Shown: piece after piece, positions 51,394 through 61,074 of the stretch
Position numbering within the stretch: the first letter of the stretch is position 1
How the letters are laid out: the number at the start of each line of letters is the position of its first letter
From: an uncultured Faecalibacterium sp.
Lineage (GTDB): Bacteria > Bacillota > Clostridia > Oscillospirales > Ruminococcaceae
Assembly: GCA_937907025.1 (NCBI GenBank)
Contig: CALESJ010000020.1
Span: 1 to 64,000, forward strand
Direction of reading: 5' to 3'
DNA: 64,000 bases
The notes under the pieces: generated by a model
Told to the model about the DNA's origin: nothing
Database searches by the model: none
The model's input: only the letters and a program-made list of their open reading frames with translations
Position numbers and translations under genes: made by a program

Positions 51394-51711
51394 TCAATCC
51401 AGCCGGAACACCTGTTCCAGCTTGGGCTGGGCGCCGGTGCCGGGGTCCATTTCCAGCTCCAGAATGTCTTTCATGTAGTCGTTCCAGCGCTCCACCACCG
51501 GGCTTTCGGCCTGGGTCTTTTCCGCAAAGGCCACGCCTTGCTCACACTCATAGTAGCCGAACAGTTCCTCGCCGCAGCAGAAGATGGAATAATTGCAGAT
51601 GCCCGCAGATTTGAGCACTTCCACCATCTCGGGCCAGATTTCGTTGTGGCGGCGGATGTACTCCTCCTTTTTGCCGGGTTTGATGCGGCCTTTCCATGCC
51701 ATGCGTTCCAT
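51394..51711 (-). CDS. rhaM: L-rhamnose mutarotase
   Basis: 105 residues, exactly the RhaM size. WKGRIKPGKKEEYIRRHNEI with the conserved His, ICNYSIFCCGEELFGYYECE and VVERWNDYMKDILE are the family pattern. It interconverts alpha and beta anomers of L-rhamnose so that RhaA receives its preferred form. It is separated from the rhaBAD operon by the regulator and lies in the lyase/regulator transcript, linking rhamnose release to that polysaccharide system. Confidence 0.93.
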   Translation of the reverse strand: MERMAWKGRIKPGKKEEYIRRHNEIWPEMVEVLKSAGICNYSIFCCGEELFGYYECEQGVAFAEKTQAESPVVERWNDYMKDILELEMDPGTGAQPKLEQVFRLD

Positions 51712-51742
51712 AAAACTCTACCTCCCTTGTACTGGGTGCCGG

Positions 51743-52537
51743 TCACCGGGCCTCGGTGCCCCAGGCTTCGATCTGGGTCAGAGCCGGGAACGGGCTGGGG
51801 TCATCGGCTTTTTTCAGCTCACACAGCACCAGGCTGGTGACGGTGCGGGGGCTGATGGCAAAGGCCTGGGGCGCGGCGGTCTTTTCCAGTGCCAGCACCT
51901 CGGTGCTGCCGTTGCTGAACCGCACGGTGGCCTGGGTCCACCAGCTGTCGTGGGGGAAGTCTGCCCGCAGGGTCAGGCGCAGTTCGTCCAGGGTGACGGG
52001 GCGGCCGAAGTCCAGGGTCAAGGCCGCGTTGGGGTCCCGGTTGATGCCCCAGCTCTGGTAGGGCCAAACACCGTGGGCGTCGTTCTCATACAGGCCGTCC
52101 ACCGCGTTGCGGGCGGCAAACACCGCCTCGCCCCGGGTTTCCACGTTGGCGCTGGCATGGGGGAAGAACCCGGTGTCCCCGTGTTCATCATAGGGGTTGA
52201 AGGCCAGGTTGCGGCGGGCGGCGATCTCCTCCGCCGTGGCAAACCGGGCGCGGATGATATGGCATTCCCCGGTAAAGGATTTGGGGCTGTACGTGATGGC
52301 CTGCTCCCCGAAGGGAATGTGGAAGTTGATCTCCCGCTTTTCCACATAGAGCAGGGCCGGGGGCATGGTGTCCTCGAACTGGGCCACGATGTACTGCCCG
52401 GGGGTGCCGATTTCCAGGGAAATGCGGTCCCCGGGGCGGTAGGCGGCCCGGTACACCAGGCTCAGCTGTTTCCCGGCGGGGCAGGTCAGCAGCGTGGTGC
52501 CCCCTTCGTCCAATACTTTCAGTTTGATGAGTTCCAT
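51743..52537 (-). CDS. unknown protein with C-terminal discoidin-like domain
   Basis: 264 residues from ATG 52537 (AAGGAGT site nine or so bases upstream); the longer frame to 52708 overlaps the lyase gene. The N-terminal half (ELIKLKVLDEGGTTLL, ISLEIGTPGQYIVAQFEDT) is beta-rich and unassigned. From about 150, AVDGLYENDAHGVWPYQSW, AALTLDFGRPVTLDELRLTL and VRFSNGSTEVLALE look like an F5/8-C (discoidin) carbohydrate-binding sandwich. There is no signal peptide, odd for a binding module, so it may be a cytosolic sugar-binding or enzymatic protein. 43 bp after the lyase gene. Confidence 0.75.
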   Translation of the reverse strand: MELIKLKVLDEGGTTLLTCPAGKQLSLVYRAAYRPGDRISLEIGTPGQYIVAQFEDTMPPALLYVEKREINFHIPFGEQAITYSPKSFTGECHIIRARFATAEEIAARRNLAFNPYDEHGDTGFFPHASANVETRGEAVFAARNAVDGLYENDAHGVWPYQSWGINRDPNAALTLDFGRPVTLDELRLTLRADFPHDSWWTQATVRFSNGSTEVLALEKTAAPQAFAISPRTVTSLVLCELKKADDPSPFPALTQIEAWGTEAR

Positions 52538-52580
52538 AACCCGACTCCTTTTCTGTTCCAGATGTATATGGGAAAGTTCC

Positions 52581-54398
52581 TTATCCGATACGGACCCGCA
52601 GGTGTCCGGTGAACCGCACCACCGTGCGGTAGAGGGTTTCCGGCCAGGCCTGCCGCAGCCGGGGGTCGGTGATGGGCACCGCTTCGGTTTCAACGCCCAG
52701 GATCTCACCTTCCAGGGCCGCTTGCGCCAGGGTGCCGAAATGCAGGGTGCTGCCCTGCACGGCAGGGGCTTCCCGGCTCATCAGGGACAGGCGGACCTCC
52801 CCGGGATAATCGGTTTCATCGGTCAGGTCCAGCCCCGCTCCGGTGAGCCGGGCGGTACGGCGGTACCGGTTCAGCCCCGGCACCGGGCCGTAGGCGGGGG
52901 CCAGGTCCATGGCCAGACCGTCCGGCAGGGGTTCCACATCCCGGGCAGCGTACTCCGCCCCGGGCAGCTGGTCGTACACCCCGTCCGCCCCCACAAACCG
53001 GGGCAGATTGTGCCAGCAGGACTGCATGGTCCAGATCTCGTACCGCTGGGGGCTGAAGGTCTTTTTGCTGTACGTTTCCACCCCCACATCGATGAGCAAA
53101 GGCTGGCCGTCCTTGTACAGGGTCACGCTGCCGGTGTCGTTGTGGTTGTGGCTGTCGGCGTTGCCGCCGGCTTTTATGCCCGCTGTGTAGGCACCGGCCC
53201 GGCAGACTTTCAGGCCTACGCTGGGGTACCACACATTTTCCGGTGCGGCGGCCGTTGCGGGCCGGTACGCCCGGACTTCCTCCTCCGCAAAGGCGGTCTG
53301 CACCATATAGAACAGGTTGATGCCCTCGGAATCATCCGCCGCCTGGATGCGGTCGGGGTCCGTATCGGCCCGGAAATCGGCGGCGGCCAGGGCCATGAGG
53401 GGTTCGCTGCCCACCCGCTTGCCGAACAGGTATTCCCGCACGCCCCGGGTTCCCGCCAGCGGGCTGCAGTCGGAGAAGTTCAGGTAATACGGCCCCGCCA
53501 CATGCATCTGGGCGATGTATTCGGCCATATGGCGGATCTTGGGCTGCTGCCACACGGTGTCGAACACGCCGGGGGCCAGCGCGCACAGGATCTCCAGCGC
53601 GTTGAACAGGGTCAGGGCCGCATGGCGGTAATACTGGGCGCCTTCACTGCAGCAGCCGTCCTCGCCGTAGTCTTTCAGGAAGCAGTCCACGCTGTATGCC
53701 GCCCGTTCCACCGCGGCCCGGATGCGTTTGCCGCTGCCGGGATGGAGCAGGGCCAGGGTGATCAGGCAGTTCTGGGTGCACCAGGTGGTCCAGTTGCACA
53801 TGGGCTCATCCCCGTTGCCCATCCACCAGAAATGGCTGTTCTCCCAGGGGCGCAGGACCCGGCGGTCGGCTTCCCGCACCATGCGGGCGGCCAGGCCGGG
53901 ATAGGCGCGGTCCAGGGCATGGCCCAGCAGATGATGCACCATGGCCATCAGGGCGCCGGTTTCGGCGGCGAACAGGTCCACCACCGGGCGGGTGGTGTCG
54001 GGCAGAGGCAGCTGGGGGGTATCCCGTATGTAGGTGTTGTGGGCGGGCAGCTGCCAGGCGCTCTCCTCACAGATGGCCCACACCAGGTCGGCAATGGCGG
54101 GCAGGTATTCCCCCGTATCCCCCATGCACTCGGCCATGACCAGGCGGCAGAGCAGACGCCGCCGGGTGAAATAGGCGTGCTCGTACCGGGAACGGTTGCC
54201 CGTGCGGGTAAAGTCCGTCCACAGGCTCAGGGGCAGGGCGGGAATCCGGCGGGCGGCCCGGGCGGCTTCTCCGCCGCCGTACAACCAGCGGTCATAGCCG
54301 GGCAGATTGTCCCAGGCGGCACGGTCCCGCAAAGGCGGGCAGGGGGTCCAGCGGCCGGGCGTAAAGTCCGGGCAGCTGCGCACAAGTTCAGTCAACAT
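52581..54398 (-). CDS. heparinase II/III-like polysaccharide lyase
   Basis: 605 residues from ATG 54398, nine bases after AAGGAGG; ATG 54407 touches the site. An (alpha/alpha) barrel in the N-terminal 380 residues (PWENSHFWWMGNGDEPMCNW, YGEDGCCSEGAQYYRHAA). The C-terminal heparinase II/III beta-sandwich carries the typical ADSHNHNDTGSVTLYKDG and WHNLPRFVG. These His and Tyr residues are catalytic in the fold's lyases. No signal peptide, so it acts on imported uronate oligosaccharides and would create the unsaturated ends used by the hydrolase at 61075. It overlaps the response regulator by 11 bases. Confidence 0.85.
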   Translation of the reverse strand: MLTELVRSCPDFTPGRWTPCPPLRDRAAWDNLPGYDRWLYGGGEAARAARRIPALPLSLWTDFTRTGNRSRYEHAYFTRRRLLCRLVMAECMGDTGEYLPAIADLVWAICEESAWQLPAHNTYIRDTPQLPLPDTTRPVVDLFAAETGALMAMVHHLLGHALDRAYPGLAARMVREADRRVLRPWENSHFWWMGNGDEPMCNWTTWCTQNCLITLALLHPGSGKRIRAAVERAAYSVDCFLKDYGEDGCCSEGAQYYRHAALTLFNALEILCALAPGVFDTVWQQPKIRHMAEYIAQMHVAGPYYLNFSDCSPLAGTRGVREYLFGKRVGSEPLMALAAADFRADTDPDRIQAADDSEGINLFYMVQTAFAEEEVRAYRPATAAAPENVWYPSVGLKVCRAGAYTAGIKAGGNADSHNHNDTGSVTLYKDGQPLLIDVGVETYSKKTFSPQRYEIWTMQSCWHNLPRFVGADGVYDQLPGAEYAARDVEPLPDGLAMDLAPAYGPVPGLNRYRRTARLTGAGLDLTDETDYPGEVRLSLMSREAPAVQGSTLHFGTLAQAALEGEILGVETEAVPITDPRLRQAWPETLYRTVVRFTGHLRVRIG

Positions 54399-55677
54399 CG
54401 CCAACATCCTCCTTGGTATCGGTATCATCGCGCAGTTTGCGCAGATAGACCCGGGGGCTGACGCCCTCGATCTTTTTGAAGACCTTGCTGAAATAGAACG
54501 CACTTTCAAAGCCCAGCCGCTCGCTGATCTCATAGATCTTCAGGTCGGTGGAAGCCATCAGCTCCTTGGCGGCGGTGATGCGGGTTTCGGTGACGAATTC
54601 CACAAAGCTGGTTTCGCCGTTCTGGCTGAACAGTTGGCTCAGGTAGCCGGGGCTGAAATTGAACACCGCCGCCACATCGTTGAGGGACAGGCGCTTGCTG
54701 GGGTTTTTGCGGATATAATCCTGCACTTCGGCCACGATGCGGGCCCGGTGGTCCAGGGGGGACCGGGCTTCCGAGCGGTAAAAGACGATGGGTTCCTTTT
54801 CACTGAGCAGCGGCAGTCCCGACAGGGCGGTTTTCTGGCTCTGGGAGATGTTGTGCAGCACGGTGATGGGGCCGCCCACACTCCACCACAGGGTGGTGGA
54901 GAAGTATTTGTACAAAATCTCGGTGACTTTCTGCAGGATAGGGGTGAGCATCTCTTCCAGGCCTTCCGCCTTGTCCAGCAGAATCAGCACGCTGAAATGC
55001 CGCAGGTCCATACCGGTGACCTGGCAGGGCAGGTATTTGGGCAGGATATCGGCGGCCATGCGGGTCACTCCGGCGCTGAGGGCCAGCTGCTGTTCCGGGT
55101 CCAGTTCCCGGTTGCGGATGTCCGCAATGGCGGTGGTATAGGCGGCCGCATCCAGGGTCAGGCCCAGTTCTTGACAGTGTTCCCGGATATCCGTATCATG
55201 GGGAAATGCGCCGTTGTACAGCTGGATGAAAAACCGTTCCCGGTAGGATTCCAGGCTGCCGGTGGCGGCAGGGTCGGGGGCACGCAGGGCCTTTTCCTTC
55301 TCCACCGCCTGCCGGGCCCGGTCCAGGGCGGCGCCCAGGCTCTCGGCGGTCAGGTCCATCTTGACCAGGTAATCCACCGCGCCCAGGCCCATGCTGCGGC
55401 GCACATAGTCGAATTCCTCGTAGCTGGTGAGCATGATGAACACCGGCAGTGCACCGAACTCCTCGTGGGATTTTTCGGCCAGCTGCAGCCCGTCCATCAC
55501 CGGCATGCGGATGTCGGACACCACCACATCCGGGTGCAGGCTGCGGATTTTTTCCAGCGCTTCGCCGCCGTTGCGTGCCGTGCCTACCAGCTCATATCCC
55601 TGGGCAGACCAGTCCAGCAGGCTCTGCATGCCGATCAGTACCAGGGGTTCGTCATCTGCCAGAAGCACACGGATCAT
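54388..55677 (-). CDS. response regulator with AraC-type output, YesN type
   Basis: 429 residues from ATG 55677 (AAAGGAG site). Receiver: MIRVLLADDEPLVLIGMQ, phospho-acceptor Asp55 in VVVSDIRMPV, then LVKMDLTAES. C-terminal AraC helix-turn-helix pair from about 325 (LSLNDVAAVFNFSPGYLSQL, then YEISERLGFESAFYFSKVF). It is coupled to the kinase by an ATGA overlap and to the lyase by an 11-base overlap. The divergent promoter at 57690 and the lyase operon are its probable targets. Confidence 0.92.
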   Translation of the reverse strand: MIRVLLADDEPLVLIGMQSLLDWSAQGYELVGTARNGGEALEKIRSLHPDVVVSDIRMPVMDGLQLAEKSHEEFGALPVFIMLTSYEEFDYVRRSMGLGAVDYLVKMDLTAESLGAALDRARQAVEKEKALRAPDPAATGSLESYRERFFIQLYNGAFPHDTDIREHCQELGLTLDAAAYTTAIADIRNRELDPEQQLALSAGVTRMAADILPKYLPCQVTGMDLRHFSVLILLDKAEGLEEMLTPILQKVTEILYKYFSTTLWWSVGGPITVLHNISQSQKTALSGLPLLSEKEPIVFYRSEARSPLDHRARIVAEVQDYIRKNPSKRLSLNDVAAVFNFSPGYLSQLFSQNGETSFVEFVTETRITAAKELMASTDLKIYEISERLGFESAFYFSKVFKKIEGVSPRVYLRKLRDDTDTKEDVGDVD

Positions 55678-57473
55678 GAGGATTCTCCTTTTCTCTTCGG
55701 TTCGCCGGGCAGGCGTATGGTCACGGTAGTTCCCTGCCCGGGGGTGGATTGGATGGACAGGCCGTAAGCCTCCCCGAAACTGTACTGCAGGCGGCGGTGG
55801 ACGTTCCACACCCCCACATGGCGGTACTTGGCGGCGGCTTCCTCGGGGCCGGGTTCGGTCAGGGCCTGCTTGACCTGTTCCGGCGGCATGCCCACCCCGT
55901 CATCGGTCAGGCGGATGAGGATATCCCCGGTTTCCGGTTCGTGGGCGATGGTCAGCAGAATGCTGCCCGCACAGCCCTTGGGTTCGATGCCGTGGAAGAT
56001 GGCGTTTTCCACCAGCGGCTGCAGGGTGAACCGGGGGATCATGCAGTCCCGGCACAGGCGTTCGTCCTCGATGTAGGTCACTTCCAGGGTCACGGTGCCG
56101 CCGTAACGGTACTGCTGGATGGTAAAGTAATCGGTAAGCAGGGCAAATTCTTCCTGCAGGGGCACCAGGCGCTCGTTGCCCTTGGACACGCTTTTCAGCA
56201 GGCGGGACAGGGCGGTGGTCATCTCGGCGATGCCGGTGGCGTGCTGGATGGTGGCCATCCATTTGATGCTGTTCAGGGTATTATAGATGAAATGGGGGTT
56301 GATCTGGTTCTGCAGCATGCGGTATTCCAGATCTTTCTTCTGGCGTTCATCCTCCAGGCGTTTTTCCATCAGCGAAGATACCGACCGGGACAGGCTGTTG
56401 ATGCCCCGCCCGATATCCCCCATCTCATTGTCCCACTCAATGTCCGGGTTGGGGGCGAAATTGCCTTCGCCGATGCGTTCCAGCTGATCGTTCAGCGCCT
56501 GCACCGGGGTGGAGATGAGATTGCGCAGCAGCAGGGTCAGGATCACGCCCAGCAGCAGGATCATGAACAGCGCTCCCAGCAGGGGCATGTACATGGAAGT
56601 CACCGTGCCCATCACGGTGACGGCAGGCAGGGTCTGGGCCAGATACAGCCCGCCGCTGCCCACCGGATACACCAGGATGGTGACATCGTCCTGCCGCATG
56701 ACCCGGGTCTGGATGTCCAGCAGGTCTGCGCTGAAATTTTCGGTCACATCCTTGAGCTCATCCCGGGCGATTTCCACCGGGAACAGGCTGTCGTCCTTCA
56801 GTTCATAAGCACTGCCGTTCATGATCCAGAACAAGCGGGAATCATCTTCCAGCGAATAGCCGCTCACCGCGTCGGTGATCAGGTCGGTGGACACCGTGAT
56901 ATACACCCGGGCGCTGGTTCCGGTGGAGGTGTTGGTCATGGTGCGCAGCACCGGGATGACCTGGCCGGAAGGCACCGTCATCAGGGGGTCTTCGGCAATC
57001 ACCGTCCAGGAATCGGCCTTGGTCCCTTCAGCAAACAGGGGCAGAGAGTTCACCGTTTCGGCGTTGAGAGCCTTGGAGTGGGTGATGGCCGTTCCCTGCT
57101 GCAGAAAGCGGCTTTGTCCGTCGGAGATAAGCACCCGGCACAGATTGCGGAATGTATACTGCGAGGAATACTTATTTAATAAGGTGTTATAGCTGGAAAG
57201 CAGGTAGGTCTGCCAGTGCGAGGACAGAACATACCCGCGGATACTGCTGTCCACGGTGCACCAGTCGGCCAGGTTGTTGATCTCGTTCACATCCTGCAGC
57301 AGGCTTCCTGCGGCGACCTGCAGGTTGTACTCAATGCTCTGGGCGGTGGCGCGGGCCGCTTTTCTGTAATAGGAGCGGATGCTGGCCACGCACACCCCCA
57401 CCGCAATGATCAGGGTGAACGACAGGGCAAGCAGCAGGACCTGCATCCGGATGGAAAAGCGGGGTTTTTGCAT
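55674..57473 (-). CDS. sensor histidine kinase, YesM type
   Basis: 599 residues from ATG 57473 (AAAGGAG eight bases upstream). Helices at about 10-32 and near 300-325 bound an extracellular sensing domain. The HAMP linker (LNDQLERIGEGNFAPNPDIE) leads to QINPHFIYNTLNSIKW with the phospho-accepting His394. The ATPase domain has TLQPLVENAIFHGIEPKG and DGVGMP. Start of the minus-strand unit that runs to the amidohydrolase gene. It probably senses the glycan whose uptake genes diverge from it. Confidence 0.92.
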   Translation of the reverse strand: MQKPRFSIRMQVLLLALSFTLIIAVGVCVASIRSYYRKAARATAQSIEYNLQVAAGSLLQDVNEINNLADWCTVDSSIRGYVLSSHWQTYLLSSYNTLLNKYSSQYTFRNLCRVLISDGQSRFLQQGTAITHSKALNAETVNSLPLFAEGTKADSWTVIAEDPLMTVPSGQVIPVLRTMTNTSTGTSARVYITVSTDLITDAVSGYSLEDDSRLFWIMNGSAYELKDDSLFPVEIARDELKDVTENFSADLLDIQTRVMRQDDVTILVYPVGSGGLYLAQTLPAVTVMGTVTSMYMPLLGALFMILLLGVILTLLLRNLISTPVQALNDQLERIGEGNFAPNPDIEWDNEMGDIGRGINSLSRSVSSLMEKRLEDERQKKDLEYRMLQNQINPHFIYNTLNSIKWMATIQHATGIAEMTTALSRLLKSVSKGNERLVPLQEEFALLTDYFTIQQYRYGGTVTLEVTYIEDERLCRDCMIPRFTLQPLVENAIFHGIEPKGCAGSILLTIAHEPETGDILIRLTDDGVGMPPEQVKQALTEPGPEEAAAKYRHVGVWNVHRRLQYSFGEAYGLSIQSTPGQGTTVTIRLPGEPKRKGESS

Positions 57474-57764
57474 AGCAACAGCTCCTTTACACAACACAAA
57501 GCCGGAGGAGCAGGCCCGCCGGCATTTGTTACCCATTATACAAAAACCACGGACGCAAAGCAAAGTCTTTTTGGCAAAAAGATAAAAAATTGCAGGAAAT
57601 AAAAAAATTACATCTTTTTCTGCAGGGCGGCAGACAAAGACCTTCTGATTTTGCAAGAAGTGCGACAAAATTTCCATCCATCCTACAAACGAATTCATTA
57701 TAATTGAAACTGCAACCGGGAGTCAGGCTTGCGGCTCCCGAATTTTGAAGGAGGTACTAACAAC
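57474..57764. promoter_or_regulatory. divergent kinase/ABC promoter region
   Basis: Minus strand: TTGCTT (57563-57558), 17 bp, TATAAT (57540-57535) drives the kinase unit. Plus strand: TATAAT at 57699-57704 lacks a good -35, as expected for an activator-dependent promoter; TTCATTATAATTGAA around it is nearly palindromic. AAGGAGG precedes ATG 57765. No gene lies in these 291 bp. Confidence 0.65.
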
Positions 57765-59081
57765 ATGAAAAAACTTCTGGCTTTGACCATGGCTGCGGCA
57801 ATGACGCTGTCTTTGGCCGCCTGCGGTGCCAGCAGCGAGAGCACCGCCAGCACCACCGAAGGTTCCACCAGCGAAGCGGCCGCCACCGCCGAAGGCGATC
57901 AGGTCACCATCAACTGGGCTCTGTGGGACCTGGAAGCCAACGCCTACTGGACCAACCTGGCCGAGGGCTACATGGCTGAACACCCCAACGTCACCATCGA
58001 GATGACCGACCTGGGCTCTACCGATTACATGACGCAGCTGGCTACTCAGCTGGCCGGCAACAACAGCGAGCTGGATGTGGTTTCCATCAAGGATATCCCC
58101 GGCTACTCCAACCTGATCAACCTGGGTTACCTGGAACCCATGACCGATAACCTGACCATCCCCGCTGAAGATTTCGGCGGCATCATCGACCAGATCACCG
58201 CTGAAGACGGCAACTTCTACGCCGTGCCCTTCATCTCCAGCTTCTGGGTTGTCTACTACAACAAGGACATCTTCGATCAGGCCGGAATCGCTTACCCCAC
58301 CAACGATATGACCATGGAACAGTGGGACTCCCTGATCCGCGAAGTGTATGACGCCACCGGCATCTACGGCAACCACTACCACACCTGGCGTTCCGACTAC
58401 ACCTTGTTCGGCGTCCTGGATGGCCAGCACACCATCATCGACGGCACCTACGACTTCCTGAAGCCCTACTACGAGATGGTCCTGTCTGAGCAGGAAGACG
58501 GCGTTGTGCCCGACTACGGCGAACTGAAGACCAGCGGCCTGCATTACTCCGCTGCCTTCGAAAACGGCCAGGCTGCCATGTGCAACCAGGGCACCTGGTT
58601 CCTGTCCACCCTGATCAACTACAACCGTGAAGCTGCTGACAACGGCGTGGAGCCGGTCAACTTCGGCATGGTCAAGTATCCTCATCCGGACGGTGTGGAA
58701 GCCGGCACCACCCTGGGCCAGATCACCAGCCTGGCTGTCAACGCCAACTCCGAGCACAAGGACGTGGCTATCGACTTTGTGAACTGGGTTGCTTCTGAAG
58801 CCGGCGCCAAGATCGTGGCTGAAGACGGCGCCTTCCCCGCTGTTTCCAGCGAAGAAACCAACGCGATCATCGCCTCCACCGAAGGCTTCCCCGAAGATGC
58901 CGAATCTCTGGAAGCTCTGAACACCACTGCTGTGTACCTGGAAATGCCTCTGTCCGACAAGGCCTCCGATATCGAGAGCGTCCTGAACGAAGAGCATGAC
59001 GCCATCATGACCTACTCCAAGACCATTGATGAAGGCATTGCCGACATGAACTCCCGCGTGAGCGAGATCCTGGCCGGCTGA
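57765..59081 (+). CDS. CUT1 sugar ABC transporter solute-binding lipoprotein
   Basis: 438 residues from ATG 57765. Lipobox SLAAC with Cys20, a Ser/Thr linker to about 44, then the family-1 binding fold (INWALWDLEANAYWTNLAEG, VYYNKDIFDQAGIAYPTN). It is the ligand-capturing subunit for 59211-61013. Neighbouring lyase, glucuronyl hydrolase and beta-glucuronidase suggest a uronate-containing oligosaccharide. Confidence 0.92.
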   Translation: MKKLLALTMAAAMTLSLAACGASSESTASTTEGSTSEAAATAEGDQVTINWALWDLEANAYWTNLAEGYMAEHPNVTIEMTDLGSTDYMTQLATQLAGNNSELDVVSIKDIPGYSNLINLGYLEPMTDNLTIPAEDFGGIIDQITAEDGNFYAVPFISSFWVVYYNKDIFDQAGIAYPTNDMTMEQWDSLIREVYDATGIYGNHYHTWRSDYTLFGVLDGQHTIIDGTYDFLKPYYEMVLSEQEDGVVPDYGELKTSGLHYSAAFENGQAAMCNQGTWFLSTLINYNREAADNGVEPVNFGMVKYPHPDGVEAGTTLGQITSLAVNANSEHKDVAIDFVNWVASEAGAKIVAEDGAFPAVSSEETNAIIASTEGFPEDAESLEALNTTAVYLEMPLSDKASDIESVLNEEHDAIMTYSKTIDEGIADMNSRVSEILAG

Positions 59082-59109
59082 CCCTGAAACCCCGGAATAC
59101 CGACCTTAC

Positions 59110-59147
59110 CACGGCGGGGCGGGCGAGTGCCCGCTCTGCCGTTCTTA
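59110..59147 (+). terminator. partial terminator after the binding-protein gene
   Basis: ACGGCGGGGCGGGC pairs with GCCCGCTCTGCCGT around GAGT with mismatches, followed by TCTTATT. It plays the same positional role as the hairpin at 25795. Confidence 0.55.
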
Positions 59148-59210
59148 TTGGCGGGGCAGCCCGGAAACGATGACAGACCCTGCGTAAGGAATTTGATAGG
59201 AGGAAACTTT

Positions 59211-60134
59211 ATGCCTGCAACCGCATCTACGGCTCATACCGCACCGGTGCCGAAACGCGGAATGAAAAAGTCTGTGCGGGAAAGCCTGATTGCCTACAGC
59301 TTTATCGCACCCAACTTCATCGGCTTTTGCGTGTTTACCCTGGTGCCCATGTTCTTCGCCATTTGCCTGGCGTTTTGCGACTGGGACGGTGCCCACCCCA
59401 TTGAGTTTGTGGGCCTGCAGAACTTTATTGATCTGCTGGACGACGAAACCTTCAAAGCGTCCTTTGTGAACACCATCGTGTACACCGTGGGCACCGTGCC
59501 CCTGACCCTGATCTGCAGTCTGGGCCTGGCCGTGCTGCTGAACCAGAAGGTCAAGTTCCGCAACTTCTTCCGTACCGTTTCTTTCTTCCCCTACGTTGCC
59601 TCTCTGGTGGCTGTGGCCGCTGTGTGGAACATGATCTTCAGCCCCTCCATGGGCCCCGTGAACCAGATTCTGGCCGCTTTGGGCGTAGAGAACCTGCCCC
59701 GCTGGGCCGCCGGCAAGGAAACGGCCATGATCACCGTTATCCTGTTCAGCGTGTGGAAGAATATGGGCTACTACATGGTCATCTACCTGGCCGGCCTGCA
59801 GGGCACCAACCTGGAACTGAACGAAGCCGCCGAGCTGGACGGTGCCAACAAGTGGCAGATCTTCTGGCATGTGGTACTGCCCCAGCTGCGCCCCACCACC
59901 TTCTTTGTCGTTATCATGCTGACCATCTCCTCCTTCAAGGTGTATGACCAGATGTACATGATCACCCAGGGCGGCCCCGGCAACGCCACCATGACCCTGG
60001 TGTACGACATCTACAACGTGGCTTTCGTCAACACGCCGCGTTACGGCTACGCCAGCGCCATCTCCATGGTTCTGTTCGTGCTGGTCCTGATCGTCACCCT
60101 CGTGCAGTTCCGCGGATCTTCCGCCAACGACTAA
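59211..60134 (+). CDS. CUT1 permease (MalF type)
   Basis: 307 residues from ATG 59211 (AGGAGG site). Six hydrophobic segments; first helix AYSFIAPNFIGFCVFTLVPM; EAA loop NEAAELDGANKWQIFWHV. An 18-base gap separates it from the next permease. There is no ATPase gene in the operon. Confidence 0.92.
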   Translation: MPATASTAHTAPVPKRGMKKSVRESLIAYSFIAPNFIGFCVFTLVPMFFAICLAFCDWDGAHPIEFVGLQNFIDLLDDETFKASFVNTIVYTVGTVPLTLICSLGLAVLLNQKVKFRNFFRTVSFFPYVASLVAVAAVWNMIFSPSMGPVNQILAALGVENLPRWAAGKETAMITVILFSVWKNMGYYMVIYLAGLQGTNLELNEAAELDGANKWQIFWHVVLPQLRPTTFFVVIMLTISSFKVYDQMYMITQGGPGNATMTLVYDIYNVAFVNTPRYGYASAISMVLFVLVLIVTLVQFRGSSAND

Positions 60135-60152
60135 GAAAGGAGGCAGTTGAAA

Positions 60153-61013
60153 ATGGCACAAACCCTTGCTGTCAAGTCCCGTTCCGCCAAGCGGCAGCAT
60201 CAGATCGCCATGGTTGCAGTGTATGTGCTGCTGATCGTGATTGCCTTTTTGATGCTGATTCCCTTCGTCTGGATGATCTCCGCGTCCTTCAAGATGAACA
60301 AGGACGTTTTCACCTTCCCCATCGAATGGATTCCCTCCAATCCCCGTCCCCGCAACTATGTGGACATCTGGACCCGCATTCCCCTGCTGACTTTCATTCT
60401 GAACACTGCCAAGCTGACCATCATCGTCACCATCCTGCAGCTGTTCACCTCCAGCTTTGCGGCCTACGCCTTTGCCAAGCTGAACTTCAAGGGCAAAAAG
60501 GTGCTGTTCCTGGGCTACATCGCCACCATCGCGGTGCCCTGGCAGGCCTACATGGTGCCCCAGTTCATGATGATGCGTTCCTGGGGGCTGAACAACACCC
60601 ATCTGGCCATCATCCTGCTGCAGGCGTTCAGCGCCTTCGGCGTGTTCCTGATGAAGCAGTTCTATGAGGGCGTGCCCAGCGAACTGTGTGAAGCCGCCCG
60701 TATCGACGGTCTGTCCGAGTACGGCATCTGGTGGCGCATCATGCTGCCCCTGTCCAAGCCGGCTCTGTCCACCTTGGTGATCTTCACCTTCGTTTCCACC
60801 TGGAACGACTTCCTGGGCCCCATGATCTACCTGACCAAGACCGAACTCAAGACCATTCAGATCGGTCTGCGTATGTTCATCACCCAGTACTCTGCCGAGT
60901 ACGGCCTGATCATGGCCGGATCGGTCATTGCCCTGATCCCCGTGCTGATCGTCTTCCTGGCTCTGCAGAAATACTTCGTGCAGGGCGTTGCATCCGCCGG
61001 TCTGAAAGGCTAA
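60153..61013 (+). CDS. CUT1 permease (MalG type)
   Basis: 286 residues from ATG 60153, preceded by AAAGGAGG at 60136-60143. Six hydrophobic segments; EAA loop CEAARIDGLSEYGIWWRIM; C-terminus QKYFVQGVASAGLKG. It forms the channel with the preceding permease. Confidence 0.92.
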   Translation: MAQTLAVKSRSAKRQHQIAMVAVYVLLIVIAFLMLIPFVWMISASFKMNKDVFTFPIEWIPSNPRPRNYVDIWTRIPLLTFILNTAKLTIIVTILQLFTSSFAAYAFAKLNFKGKKVLFLGYIATIAVPWQAYMVPQFMMMRSWGLNNTHLAIILLQAFSAFGVFLMKQFYEGVPSELCEAARIDGLSEYGIWWRIMLPLSKPALSTLVIFTFVSTWNDFLGPMIYLTKTELKTIQIGLRMFITQYSAEYGLIMAGSVIALIPVLIVFLALQKYFVQGVASAGLKG

Positions 61014-61026
61014 AATTTACCCCGAA

Positions 61027-61058
61027 GGGGCACGGCATATGGCCCGTGCCCCTTTTTT
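61027..61058 (+). terminator. terminator after the third ABC operon
   Basis: GGGGCACGG pairs with CCGTGCCCC across CATATGGC, followed by six T. Read-through must supply the hydrolase genes unless a further promoter exists. Confidence 0.75.
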
Positions 61059-61074
61059 ATATGAGGTGTTTTGT

